A stretch of 33,305 nt of DNA from Eubacterium sp. AM49-13BH (GTDB taxonomy: Bacteria > Bacillota > Clostridia > Lachnospirales > Lachnospiraceae): NCBI RefSeq assembly GCF_003464165.1, contig NZ_QSEK01000030.1, positions 1 through 33,305 of the forward strand. The letters run 5' to 3'. Below the pieces are notes generated by a model. The model saw only the letters and a list, made by a program, of their open reading frames with translations. It was not told the DNA's origin and made no database searches. Positions 15,816 through 24,564 of this stretch are shown here, in pieces; positions within the stretch are counted from its first letter, which is position 1; every line of letters begins with the position of its first letter. The position numbers and the translations under genes were made by a program.

Positions 15816-16553
15816 ATGTATCATTTTTTTGCAGAGCATGAGAATATCCATGATTCATATATAGATATAGTTGGAAGTGATGTTAATCACATTAAGAATG
15901 TATTAAGATTCAAAGAAGGCGACAAGCTTCTTATAAGCAGCGGAGATAATGTTGATTATGAATGCAGCATTGCTTCTATGTCGGATGAATATATAAGGGC
16001 AGATATACTAAGCAAGGATGAGCAGGGGAAAGAACTGCCTTCAAGAATAATTCTGTTTCAGGGACTGCCTAAGGCTGACAAAATGGAACTTATAATACAG
16101 AAGGCTGTAGAACTCGGAGCATACAGAGTTGTTCCTGTAGCAATGAAAAGAAGCGTTGTAAAACTAGATGCGAAGAAAGCTAAAGCTAAGGTTGAACGCT
16201 GGAATGGTATTGCATTAAGTGCAGCCAAGCAAAGCAAGAGAAGTATCCAGCCTGAAGTGACAGAAGTTATGACATTTAAGCAGGCACTTGAATATGCAGG
16301 AAAGCTAGATAAGCTTTTACTGCCATATGAGTGCGCAGAAGGCATGGAAAAGACCAGAAAAGTGATTGAAGAAATCGGACATGGAGAATCTGTTGGTATA
16401 TTCATAGGCCCTGAGGGCGGATTCGACAGGTCAGAGCTTGACGAAGCTGTAAATGCAGGCTGTGAGATAATCACACTAGGTAAGAGAATATTAAGAACTG
16501 AGACAGCGGGAATGATGCTGTTGTCAGTGCTTATGTATAATATGGAAGAATAA
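15816..16553 (+). CDS. rsmE: 16S rRNA (uracil(1498)-N(3))-methyltransferase
   Basis: SPOUT-class methyltransferase that makes m3U1498 in 16S rRNA. 245 residues. An N-terminal PUA-like domain covers about 1-70 (DVNHIKNVLRFKEGDKLL). The knotted SAM-binding part shows IGPEGGFDRSE at 197-207 and LGKRILRTETAG near 221-232, both family hallmarks. ATG 15816 is 3 bases after prmA; its AGAAGGAAG ribosome binding site lies inside the end of prmA, which indicates coupled translation. Confidence 0.95.
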   Translation: MYHFFAEHENIHDSYIDIVGSDVNHIKNVLRFKEGDKLLISSGDNVDYECSIASMSDEYIRADILSKDEQGKELPSRIILFQGLPKADKMELIIQKAVELGAYRVVPVAMKRSVVKLDAKKAKAKVERWNGIALSAAKQSKRSIQPEVTEVMTFKQALEYAGKLDKLLLPYECAEGMEKTRKVIEEIGHGESVGIFIGPEGGFDRSELDEAVNAGCEIITLGKRILRTETAGMMLLSVLMYNMEE

Positions 16554-16569
16554 GCGGAAAAGAGGCAAT

Positions 16570-17727
16570 ATGGAAGCATATCTTGATAATTCTGCTACAA
16601 CGAAATGTGCAGCAGAGGTAGTAGAAACAGCAGTAAAGGTTATGTCAGAAGATTATGGTAATCCATCATCAAAGCATATGAAGGGCGTTGATGCAGAGAA
16701 ATATATCCGTGAAGCTAAAGAGGTAATAGCAAAGACTCTTAAGTGTCAGGATAAGGAGATACTCTTTACTTCTGGTGGAACAGAATCTAATAACATGGCA
16801 ATAATCGGAACAGCAATGGCTAATAAAAGAAAAGGAATGCACTGCATAGTATCATCTGTAGAACATTCATCAGTTAAAGAGCCATTCAATTTCCTTGAAA
16901 AAGAAGGCTTCAGAATAACATATCTTCCAGTTGATAAAGATGGAATAGTTGATATAGAGGCTCTAAAGGATGCACTTGATGATGAGACAATACTTGTTTC
17001 AGTAATGTATGTTAATAATGAAATTGGTGCAGTTGAACCGATTGAAGAAATCGGACATATAATTAAAGATTATAATCCTGATATTGTATATCATGTTGAT
17101 GCGATTCAGGCTTATGGTAAATATAAGATATATCCTAAGAAGCTTGGAATTGATCTGTTATCAGTCAGTGGACATAAGATTCACGGACCTAAGGGGAGCG
17201 GATTCTTATTCATTAATGATAAGACAAGAATCAAGCCTATTATATATGGTGGAGGACAGCAGAAGGGCATGCGTTCAGGAACTGAAAATGTTCCGGCTAT
17301 AGCAGGACTTGCAACTGCCGTAAAGCTTATATATAATAATGACTTTGAAAGCAAGATAGCACATTTGTATGAGTTAAAGGATTACTTCATAGATGAGCTT
17401 GAAAAGCTTCCTGATGTGCAGGTAAACAGCAAGAAGGGTACGGATTCGGCACCACAGATTGTAAGTGCAAGTTTTAAGGGAGTAAGGGCAGAAGTGCTTC
17501 TTCATTCACTTGAAGATAAAGAAATCTATGTATCATCAGGTTCAGCATGCTCATCTAACAAGCCGGGACTGAGCAATACACTTGTTGCAATCGGACTTGA
17601 TAAGGAGCTGCTTGATTCTACACTTCGGTTCAGCTTCTGCTATGAGACAACAAAGGAAGAACTTGAATACACAATAGAAACACTTAAACAGCTGCTTCCA
17701 ATGCTTAGGAAGTACACAAGACGATAA
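16570..17727 (+). CDS. Cysteine desulfurase (NifS/IscS family)
   Basis: PLP enzyme that takes sulfur from cysteine as a protein-bound persulfide. 385 residues. Visible are LDNSATTK at the N-terminus, TSGGTESNNMAI at 67-78, the PLP lysine K203 in SGHKIHGPKG, and the persulfide cysteine C327 in SSGSACSSN. Because thiI follows after 10 bases, the likely job is to supply sulfur for 4-thiouridine in tRNA, like the NifZ-ThiI pair described in Bacillus; general Fe-S cluster supply cannot be excluded. ATG 16570 follows AAAAGAGGC. Confidence 0.94.
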   Translation: MEAYLDNSATTKCAAEVVETAVKVMSEDYGNPSSKHMKGVDAEKYIREAKEVIAKTLKCQDKEILFTSGGTESNNMAIIGTAMANKRKGMHCIVSSVEHSSVKEPFNFLEKEGFRITYLPVDKDGIVDIEALKDALDDETILVSVMYVNNEIGAVEPIEEIGHIIKDYNPDIVYHVDAIQAYGKYKIYPKKLGIDLLSVSGHKIHGPKGSGFLFINDKTRIKPIIYGGGQQKGMRSGTENVPAIAGLATAVKLIYNNDFESKIAHLYELKDYFIDELEKLPDVQVNSKKGTDSAPQIVSASFKGVRAEVLLHSLEDKEIYVSSGSACSSNKPGLSNTLVAIGLDKELLDSTLRFSFCYETTKEELEYTIETLKQLLPMLRKYTRR

Positions 17728-17737
17728 GGAGAGAGTA

Positions 17738-18919
17738 ATGTATAAAGCATTTTTGATAAAGTATGGAGAAATAGGCGTTAAAGGAAAGAACAGATTCATC
17801 TTTGAGGATGCCCTTGTAAGACAGATTAAGTTCTCACTTAAAGATGTTGAGGGAGAATTTGATGTAAGAAGAGCAGATGGAAGAATCTATGTTAATGCAC
17901 TTTCGGACTATGATTATGATGAGGTAATTGAAAGCCTTACAAGAGTATTTGGTATAGTTGGAATCTGTCCTGTAGTTCAGATTGAAGATAACGGTTTTGA
18001 TGACCTTGCTAATCAGGTTATCAATTATCTTGATAAGGCATATAAGAATAAGAATCTTACATTCAAGGTTAATGCAAGAAGAACAAGAAAAAATTATCCA
18101 ATGAACTCAATGGAGATTAATATGGAGCTTGGTGGAAGAATTCTTGATGCATTCCCAGAGATGAAGGTTGACGTGCATAAGCCTGAGGTTCTTTTACAGG
18201 TAGAAATCAGAGGAGATGTAATCAATATTTACTCTATCGAGGTTCCGGGTCCTGGCGGAATGCCAATCGGAACAGCAGGAAAGGCTATGCTTTTATTATC
18301 AGGCGGTATTGACAGCCCTGTTGCAGGATATATGGTTGCCAAAAGAGGTGTACAGATTGAAGCAACATACTTCCATGCTCCTCCATATACAAGTGAAAGA
18401 GCAAAGCAGAAGGTAATTGACCTTGCAAAGATTGTATCTAAGTATTCAGGCCCTATTACACTTAATGTTGTTAATTTCACAGATATCCAGATGGCTATAT
18501 ATGAGAAATGTCCACATGATGAGCTTACAATCATTATGAGAAGATATATGATGAAGATTGCTGAAGATTTAGGAAAAATGAGCGGATGTCAGGGACTTGT
18601 TACAGGAGAGAGTATCGGACAGGTTGCAAGCCAGACAATGGCAAGTCTTTACTGTACTAACGAAGTGTGTACAATGCCTGTATTCAGACCGGTTATCGGT
18701 TTTGATAAGCAGGAGATTATTGATATATCAGAAAAGATTGGCTCATATGAGACATCGATACAGCCATTTGAGGACTGCTGTACAATATTCGTTGCAAAGC
18801 ACCCTGTAACCAAGCCTAATCTTAATGTTATCAAGCAGCATGAGACTAACCTTGACGGAGTTATTGAGGAGCTTTACAAGACAGCAATTGAGACAACAGA
18901 AAAAATCGTAATTGAATAA
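17738..18919 (+). CDS. thiI: tRNA 4-thiouridine synthase ThiI (no rhodanese domain)
   Basis: Adenylates U8 of tRNA and transfers sulfur to give s4U. Domains in order: N-terminal ferredoxin-like plus THUMP (about 1-165), then the PP-loop ATPase domain with LLLSGGIDSPVAGYM at about 185-199. At 393 residues it ends after the ATPase domain, so the C-terminal rhodanese domain of the E. coli enzyme is absent, as in many Firmicutes. This short form usually takes sulfur from a dedicated desulfurase, which is the gene immediately upstream. GGAGAG precedes ATG 17738. It is the last gene of the operon that starts at scpA. Confidence 0.95.
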   Translation: MYKAFLIKYGEIGVKGKNRFIFEDALVRQIKFSLKDVEGEFDVRRADGRIYVNALSDYDYDEVIESLTRVFGIVGICPVVQIEDNGFDDLANQVINYLDKAYKNKNLTFKVNARRTRKNYPMNSMEINMELGGRILDAFPEMKVDVHKPEVLLQVEIRGDVINIYSIEVPGPGGMPIGTAGKAMLLLSGGIDSPVAGYMVAKRGVQIEATYFHAPPYTSERAKQKVIDLAKIVSKYSGPITLNVVNFTDIQMAIYEKCPHDELTIIMRRYMMKIAEDLGKMSGCQGLVTGESIGQVASQTMASLYCTNEVCTMPVFRPVIGFDKQEIIDISEKIGSYETSIQPFEDCCTIFVAKHPVTKPNLNVIKQHETNLDGVIEELYKTAIETTEKIVIE

Positions 18920-18923
18920 AATA

Positions 18924-18956
18924 AAACCGCTTTATCTGTTACAGATAAAGCGGTTT
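18924..18956. terminator. Bidirectional terminator between thiI and the HPr-like gene
   Basis: Perfect 15-base arms AAACCGCTTTATCTG (18924-18938) and CAGATAAAGCGGTTT (18942-18956) with a TTA loop. A residues on the left and T residues on the right suit both converging genes. Confidence 0.88.
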
Positions 18957-18974
18957 ATATGTTCTTACACATCA

Positions 18975-19208
18975 TTACTCAACGATGTATGGCTTTAATA
19001 CGGCAAGGATTGTATCAATATCATTGTCTGCATGAATGTTCAGGTCAATTGGCTTAGAAAGATCAAGACTGAATATACCCATTATAGACTTGGCATCAAT
19101 TACATATCTGCCAGAAACAAGATCAAAGTCAACATCGAATTTAGTGATATCGTTGACAAAAGATTTTACTTTGTCGATTGAATTTAATGAAATCTTTACA
19201 GTTTTCAT
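18975..19208 (-). CDS. HPr-like protein lacking the active-site histidine
   Basis: A 77-residue protein with the HPr fold pattern (PTS phosphocarrier family). The segment AKSIMGIFSLDLSKPIDL at residues 39-56 closely matches the HPr region around regulatory Ser46, with S41 in that position. The phosphorylatable His15 and its HARPA motif are absent: residues 8-16 read LNSIDKVKS. It therefore cannot carry PTS phosphate in the normal way; as in Crh of Bacillus, a regulatory role is possible but unproven. A strong GGAGG lies 7 bases before the ATG and the gene has its own near-consensus promoter. Confidence 0.8.
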   Translation of the reverse strand: MKTVKISLNSIDKVKSFVNDITKFDVDFDLVSGRYVIDAKSIMGIFSLDLSKPIDLNIHADNDIDTILAVLKPYIVE

Positions 19209-19241
19209 TAGAATACCTCCTTAAATGTTTTTCTATAAACT

Positions 19242-19270
19242 ATAATATCTATTTGTTAAACCTATGTCAA
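19242..19270 (-). promoter_or_regulatory. Sigma-A type promoter of the HPr-like gene
   Basis: On the minus strand, TTGACA (complement of 19265-19270), a 17-base spacer and TATTAT (complement of 19242-19247). Strong boxes and a good ribosome binding site suggest solid expression. No equally clear promoter is seen for mtaB on the other strand. Confidence 0.75.
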
Positions 19271-19311
19271 TAAAGAAATGTAACAAAAATTAACAGGAAA
19301 TGAGGATTAAA

Positions 19312-20640
19312 TTGAAAAAAGTTGCTATACACAGTCTGGGCTGTAAGGTTAATTCCTATGAGGCAGAATCAATGGAGATAATGCTTAGGGATGAGGGGTA
19401 TGAGATAGTGCCTTTCAGTGAAGATGTTCAGGCTGATATATATATAATTAATACATGTTCAGTGACTAATATTGCTGACAGAAAATCAAGACAGATGCTG
19501 CATAAGGCAAAGAAGATGAATCCGGAGGCGGTTGTTGTTGCTGCTGGCTGTTATGTGCAGGCAGACCCTGACGGAGTTAAAAAGGATGAATGTGTTGATA
19601 TCATTCTTGGCAATAATATGAAGATAAGTATTGTTGAAGCATTAAATGATTATTTTGGCGGTTCGGATAAAACAAGCTATCTTGTTGATATTAATGACAA
19701 GTATCAGGAGTATGAATCGCTTAAGATTAACCAGACAGGGGAACACACAAGAGCGTATATCAAGATTCAGGACGGATGCAACCAGTTCTGTTCTTACTGC
19801 ATAATACCATACGTAAGAGGCAGGGTAAGAAGCCGTAAGCCTGAAGATATAGTAAATGAGGTTAAGACGCTTGCAACTACAGGTGTTAAGGAGGTTGTTC
19901 TTACAGGAATCCATATATCATCTTATGGAACAGACCTTGAGAATATAAGCCTTATAGAACTTATAGAGGCGATCCATGAGATTGAAGGAATTAAAAGAAT
20001 ACGTTTAGGTTCGCTTGAACCAAGAATTATTACAGAAGAATTTGCAAAAAGGATTGCCGGCTTAGAAAAGATATGTCCACATTTTCACTTATCATTACAG
20101 AGTGGATGCGACAAGACATTAAAGGCAATGAACAGAAAATATAATACAGAAGAGTATTATGAGGGCTGCGTAAAGTTAAGAGAAGTGTTTGATAATCCGG
20201 CAATAACTACTGATGTAATCGTGGGATTTCCGGGCGAGACAGAGGAAGATTTCCTTGAGACACGCAAGTTCCTTGAGAAAGTACATTTTTACGAAATGCA
20301 TATATTCAAATATTCAAGAAGAAAGGGAACTGTTGCTGACAAGATGAAGGAGCAGGTAGCAGACACTGTTAAGTCAGAAAGAAGTGCAGTTCTGCTTGCG
20401 TTAGAGAAGGCACAGTCACTTGAATACAGAAAGATGTATATCGAAAAAAGGCTCGAAGTTCTTATAGAAGAATTGACAGAAATAGATGGCAGGTCATATT
20501 ATACAGGATATACAAAGAACTATATAAGAGTGGCAATAGCTGCTGATGAGTTTAAGAATAATCCTGTTAATGATATATATGAATGTATGGCTGATAAGCT
20601 TATCTGTGACGGGGTTACTATATTAGCGAGGTGTAATTAA
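19312..20640 (+). CDS. mtaB: tRNA t6A37 methylthiotransferase MtaB
   Basis: Radical-SAM enzyme that converts t6A to ms2t6A at position 37 of tRNAs reading ANN codons. From the TTG start, the N-terminal domain has three cluster cysteines, C11, C49 and C80. The radical-SAM motif is C156-x3-C160-x2-C163 (DGCNQFCSYC), and a C-terminal TRAM domain covers about 375-442. I prefer TTG 19312 because GAGG sits 6-7 bases upstream and the product then begins MKKVAIHSLGCKVNSYE like its homologues; ATG 19300 is in frame but poorly spaced. It is the first gene of the mtaB-coaX-coaBC group. Confidence 0.93.
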   Translation: MKKVAIHSLGCKVNSYEAESMEIMLRDEGYEIVPFSEDVQADIYIINTCSVTNIADRKSRQMLHKAKKMNPEAVVVAAGCYVQADPDGVKKDECVDIILGNNMKISIVEALNDYFGGSDKTSYLVDINDKYQEYESLKINQTGEHTRAYIKIQDGCNQFCSYCIIPYVRGRVRSRKPEDIVNEVKTLATTGVKEVVLTGIHISSYGTDLENISLIELIEAIHEIEGIKRIRLGSLEPRIITEEFAKRIAGLEKICPHFHLSLQSGCDKTLKAMNRKYNTEEYYEGCVKLREVFDNPAITTDVIVGFPGETEEDFLETRKFLEKVHFYEMHIFKYSRRKGTVADKMKEQVADTVKSERSAVLLALEKAQSLEYRKMYIEKRLEVLIEELTEIDGRSYYTGYTKNYIRVAIAADEFKNNPVNDIYECMADKLICDGVTILARCN

Positions 20641-21446
20641 TGTCAAGAAAGAATACTAAAGGAACAATATTAGCTATAGATATGGGCAATACTAATATAG
20701 TTATTGGCTGTGTTGATGATGATAAAGTAATATTTGAGGAAAGGCTGAGTACAGACCTTTCAAAGACAGAGCTGGAGTATGCCATCAGTTTTAAGAATGT
20801 TCTTGAAATCTATAATATAAAATCAGAGGATATCAATGGTGCAATTATATCGTCAGTTGTTCCACAGCTTGTTAATGTTATTAAAGCTGCTGTTGAAAAG
20901 GTTGTAGATATAGAGCCTCTGGTTGTAGGACCCGGAGTAAAGACGGGACTTAACATTCTTATGGACCAGCCGAAGCAGGTGGGAAGTGACTTAATAGTTG
21001 ATGCAGTTGCAGCGACACATGATTATGGTGCACCTGTTATTATAGTTGATATAGGCACTGCAACTACTATAAGCGCAGTTGATGAGAATGGTAATTATAT
21101 AGGTGGTGCAATTCTTCCGGGAGCAGGTGTTTCAATGAATTCACTTTCATCAAGAACTGCGCAGCTTCCAAGAATCAGCTTTGATGCACCAAAAGGACCG
21201 GTTGGAAAGAATACGGTTGACTGTATGAAGAGCGGTCTTATATACGGACATGCAGGAAGTATAGATGGAATTATAGACAGAATAATAGATTGCTGCGGAT
21301 TCGGAAAGAACGGAAAGCCTGCTGCAAAGCTTGTGGCAACAGGGGGGCTTAGTAAGGTTATAATCCCATTCTGCAGAAATAGAATTGAGACTGACCCTGC
21401 ACTTCTTATAAGAGGTCTCAAATACATTTATGATAAAAATGTCTAG
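20640..21446 (+). CDS. coaX: Type III pantothenate kinase
   Basis: Phosphorylates pantothenate with ATP, the first step to coenzyme A. 268 residues, ASKHA fold: the phosphate-binding LAIDMGNTNIVIG lies at 11-23, VDIGTATTISAVDENG near 137-152, and the pantothenate-site region GAILPGAGVSMNSL follows. The start overlaps the mtaB stop by one base (TAATG), so translation is coupled. With coaBC directly after, two CoA-pathway steps are expressed together. Confidence 0.96.
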   Translation: MSRKNTKGTILAIDMGNTNIVIGCVDDDKVIFEERLSTDLSKTELEYAISFKNVLEIYNIKSEDINGAIISSVVPQLVNVIKAAVEKVVDIEPLVVGPGVKTGLNILMDQPKQVGSDLIVDAVAATHDYGAPVIIVDIGTATTISAVDENGNYIGGAILPGAGVSMNSLSSRTAQLPRISFDAPKGPVGKNTVDCMKSGLIYGHAGSIDGIIDRIIDCCGFGKNGKPAAKLVATGGLSKVIIPFCRNRIETDPALLIRGLKYIYDKNV

Positions 21447-21476
21447 AAAGTGGTTGAATAGGCGGGAGGAGATAAT

Positions 21477-22670
21477 ATGCTTAAGGGAAAGACAGTTGTT
21501 CTTGGTGTAACAGGCAGTATAGCAGCATATAAGATTGCTAATCTTGCAAGTATGCTTGTAAAGAAGCATGCCAATGTGCATGTTATAATGACTGAGAATG
21601 CATGCAATTTTATTAATCCGATAACATTTGAGACACTTACAGGAAATAAGTGCTTAGTTGATACATTTGACAGAAACTTCCAGTTTAATGTTGAGCATAT
21701 CAGCCTTGCAAAGCTGGCTGATATATTCCTTGTAGCACCTGCTTCGGCAGATGTAATAGGAAAGATTGCAAATGGGATAGCAGACGATATGCTGACTACA
21801 ACAATTATGGCATGCAAATGTCCTAAGCTTATATCACCTGCAATGAACACTAATATGTTTACTAATCCTATAGTACAGGATAATCTTAAGAAATTAGAGC
21901 ATTATGGATATGAAATTATCCAGCCTGACAGCGGTTATCTTGCATGTGGAGATACAGGTGCGGGAAAGATGCCATCGGAGCAGGTTCTTCTTAATTACAT
22001 CTTAAGGACAATAGCTAAAGATAAAGATATGGTCGGAATTAAGCTTACAGTTACTGCAGGACCTACAAGAGAGAAGTTAGACCCTGTAAGATTCTTATCT
22101 AATAATTCCACTGGAAAAATGGGATATGCAATTGCTAAAATGGCAATGCTTCGTGGAGCGGATGTAACACTTATATCAGGAAAAGTAAGCCTTGAGCCGG
22201 TGCCATTTGTTAAGATGGTGGATATTGTTTCAGCAGAGGATATGTATAATGCAGTAATTAAGAGTGCTAAAGATGCAGATATCATAATAAAGGCAGCAGC
22301 AGTTGCAGATTACAGACCATCTGATGTGAGCGATGAAAAGATTAAGAAAAAAGATGGTGATATGTCAATTCCTCTTGAACGGACTAAAGACATAATAGGC
22401 ACACTTGGAAGCAGTAAAAGAGATGGATTGTTCCTGTGCGGATTCTCAATGGAAACAGAGCATATGCTTGACAATTCCAAGGTGAAGCTTACAAAGAAGA
22501 ATCTTGATATGATAGTGGCTAATAATGTCAAGGTGGCAGGAGCCGGATTTGGAACAGATACCAATGTGGTTACTGTTATTACTAAAGACGCAGTCGAGGA
22601 GCTTCCTATGATGAGTAAGGAAGAGGTTGCTGACGCACTTCTTGACAGAATAATGAAAGCAAGACAATAA
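21477..22670 (+). CDS. coaBC: Bifunctional phosphopantothenoylcysteine decarboxylase / phosphopantothenate-cysteine ligase
   Basis: Second and third steps from 4'-phosphopantothenate to 4'-phosphopantetheine. The CoaC flavoprotein domain covers about 1-180: GKTVVLGVTGSIAAYK at the start, the active histidine in VEHISLAKLADIFLVAP, the PAMNTNMF motif, and the cysteine in GYLACGDTGAGKMP. The CoaB ligase domain covers about 185-397: VTAGPTREKLDPVRFLSN and KKKDGDMSIPLERTKDI. 397 residues is the normal length. A strong GGGAGGAG precedes ATG 21477. Confidence 0.96.
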   Translation: MLKGKTVVLGVTGSIAAYKIANLASMLVKKHANVHVIMTENACNFINPITFETLTGNKCLVDTFDRNFQFNVEHISLAKLADIFLVAPASADVIGKIANGIADDMLTTTIMACKCPKLISPAMNTNMFTNPIVQDNLKKLEHYGYEIIQPDSGYLACGDTGAGKMPSEQVLLNYILRTIAKDKDMVGIKLTVTAGPTREKLDPVRFLSNNSTGKMGYAIAKMAMLRGADVTLISGKVSLEPVPFVKMVDIVSAEDMYNAVIKSAKDADIIIKAAAVADYRPSDVSDEKIKKKDGDMSIPLERTKDIIGTLGSSKRDGLFLCGFSMETEHMLDNSKVKLTKKNLDMIVANNVKVAGAGFGTDTNVVTVITKDAVEELPMMSKEEVADALLDRIMKARQ

Positions 22671-22682
22671 TAGTAAATAATA

Positions 22683-22721
22683 AAAACAGGCTGCCGGTTG
22701 TGATAACAGGCAGCCTGTTTT
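22683..22721. terminator. Bidirectional terminator between coaBC and the DUF378 gene
   Basis: Perfect 13-base arms AAAACAGGCTGCC (22683-22695) and GGCAGCCTGTTTT (22709-22721), loop of 13 bases. It sits 12 bases after the coaBC stop and directly touches the 3' end of the convergent gene. Confidence 0.85.
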
Positions 22722-22722
22722 G

Positions 22723-22935
22723 CTACATATCTTCGCCAAGTGCCTTGATTCTTCCGTAAGTACTTAAAAGATATAAGCCAGAAAGACCTACAAGTGCGTA
22801 GATTATACGGTCAACCATAACTGATCTGAATATAAAATGCACAAGATTAAAGTTGAGGAAACCGATAAGTCCCCAGTTAAGCGTTCCTACAATGGCAATT
22901 GTAAGAGCAATGTAGTCTATAGGTTTAGAATTCAT
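22723..22935 (-). CDS. DUF378 family small membrane protein
   Basis: A 70-residue protein with two hydrophobic segments (about residues 7-28 and 38-58). The pattern IDYIALTIAIVGTLNWGLIG followed by a second helix with YALVGLSGLYLL is the DUF378 signature; function unknown. The start is the ATG at 22935 (MNSKPIDY), 5-6 bases after a perfect GGAGG; longer in-frame starts to 23106 lack such a site. Monocistronic, convergent with coaBC. Confidence 0.88.
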   Translation of the reverse strand: MNSKPIDYIALTIAIVGTLNWGLIGFLNFNLVHFIFRSVMVDRIIYALVGLSGLYLLSTYGRIKALGEDM

Positions 22936-23055
22936 AAAATGCCTCCTTAAAATAGCGGATTTGGTTTTGAAATTAGTATGGAAAATGTAAGATAAATCAT
23001 ACTGGTAAAATATGGATTTTGTTGAGAAAAAGTGTAAACTTGACGACTTTAAACC

Positions 23056-23084
23056 TTGTATCATACTGTCTAAAATGCTACAAT
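23056..23084 (+). promoter_or_regulatory. Promoter of the HlyD-like/yggS/sepF operon
   Basis: TTGTAT (23056-23061), 17-base spacer and TACAAT (23079-23084) with an upstream TGC that gives an extended -10. It lies about 52 bases before the start at 23137. Confidence 0.55.
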
Positions 23085-23136
23085 TACAGTGTTTGTGAAT
23101 CAGCACAGATAAAGTGCGGAAATAATGAGGTTTATC

Positions 23137-24525
23137 ATGGCGGGAAAGAAAGTAGTCAGATACAGAAGAAAGCCGAAAGCAGCAGCAATTATATTTGGAA
23201 TAGTGCTGGTATATATTGTGTGCTTTATAGTTATATATGTTTCAAAAGCAAAGGTACAGACATATGAAGTTGAAGTGGGTTCACTAATGAATAATGCTTC
23301 ATTTACAGCAGTTGCCTTAAGACAGGAAGAAGTCTATAATTCCTCATATTCTGGTGATATTAACTATTATCAGCGAGAGGGAACAAGAGTTATGACCGGT
23401 GATACAGTGTATACGGTTGATGAGACAGGAAGAGTTTCAGATATACTTGCACAGTATACATCAGGAGATGGCAATGCACTTTCAGATGAGAATCTTACAG
23501 TCATTAAGAATACACTTACTAATTACAAGACTGAGTATGCAGACAGTGGATTCAGTGCAGTTTATGATCTCAAGTCAGATCTTAATGCAACTGTACTACA
23601 GTCTATTAATGAGAATATTATGGCCAATCTTGATTCAATTGTATCAAGCACAGGAAGTCAGGACCTTTTCAAGACTGCAAAGTCAGATAAACCGGGTATA
23701 GTTGTTTATTCGGTTGATGGTTATGAAGGAGTTACCGAGGAAACAATTGGCAGTGTTGACTTTAAGAAAAAATCATATGATAAGCAGAGTCTTAAGTCAG
23801 AAAAGCTTATTACAGCCTCAGATCCTGCATATAAGCTTATTACAAGTGAGAACTGGACACTGATGTTTCCAATTACACAGTCAGATATAGATAAGTATTC
23901 TCTTTCATCTAAGGATACATTATCAATTAAGTTTACCAAGGATAATATTACAGGCACATTTCCATTCAAGATAGTTAATGATGGTAAGAACTCATATGGT
24001 GAGATAACATTATCAAAATATATGATAAGATATTCTACAGAGAGATTCCTTGATATTGAGATAATTGTGTCAGGAAAGTCAGGAATCAAGGTTCCGGTAT
24101 CGGCGGTAACTGAGAATGAATTCTATAAGATACCTAAAGAATACCTCATAACTAATGGTGAAAAGGGTGATTATGGATTCCTTGTAGAACAGAGCGATTC
24201 AGATGGTAAGCTGAATCAGGTATTTAAGGCTGTTGATATATATAAGTCAAATGATGAGGCTGTGTATATTAAGAAGACAGAACTGGCAGCCGGCACTGGA
24301 ATAATCAGGATGGATTCAAGTGACAGGTTCGTTGTAGGACCGGTTGAAAAGCTTAGAGGTGTGTATTGTGTTAATACAGGATATACAGTATTTAAGCTTG
24401 TAGAAGTAATAGATGGCAATAATGAATACTACATATTAAAACAGTCGCTTAGTCATGGTGTGTCAATATATGACAGAATAATTCTAGATGCAGACAAGTA
24501 TTCAGAGAATGAGATGATATATTAA
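23137..24525 (+). CDS. HlyD-like single-pass membrane protein of the sepF locus
   Basis: A 462-residue protein with a basic N-terminus, one membrane segment at about 13-35 and a long outside region. Residues near 75-100 (SSYSGDINYYQREGTRVMTG and what follows) resemble the barrel-sandwich (biotinyl/lipoyl-like) domain of HlyD-type adaptor proteins, and a later beta-rich domain has IKVPVSAVTENEFYKIPKEY, as in membrane-fusion proteins. No ABC transporter gene is adjacent; instead yggS and sepF follow, so a role in envelope or division is likely but unproven. ATG 23137 is chosen because GAGG lies 6 bases upstream; ATG 23125 overlaps that site. Confidence 0.75.
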   Translation: MAGKKVVRYRRKPKAAAIIFGIVLVYIVCFIVIYVSKAKVQTYEVEVGSLMNNASFTAVALRQEEVYNSSYSGDINYYQREGTRVMTGDTVYTVDETGRVSDILAQYTSGDGNALSDENLTVIKNTLTNYKTEYADSGFSAVYDLKSDLNATVLQSINENIMANLDSIVSSTGSQDLFKTAKSDKPGIVVYSVDGYEGVTEETIGSVDFKKKSYDKQSLKSEKLITASDPAYKLITSENWTLMFPITQSDIDKYSLSSKDTLSIKFTKDNITGTFPFKIVNDGKNSYGEITLSKYMIRYSTERFLDIEIIVSGKSGIKVPVSAVTENEFYKIPKEYLITNGEKGDYGFLVEQSDSDGKLNQVFKAVDIYKSNDEAVYIKKTELAAGTGIIRMDSSDRFVVGPVEKLRGVYCVNTGYTVFKLVEVIDGNNEYYILKQSLSHGVSIYDRIILDADKYSENEMIY

Positions 24526-24564
24526 AGCTTTGGTATATCAGATTAATGACATTCAGGAGGCATT

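Noticed and set aside
21150..21850. Long minus-strand ORFs opposite coaX and coaBC
   Set aside because: They lie antisense to well-supported genes, have no ribosome binding sites and give low-complexity products.
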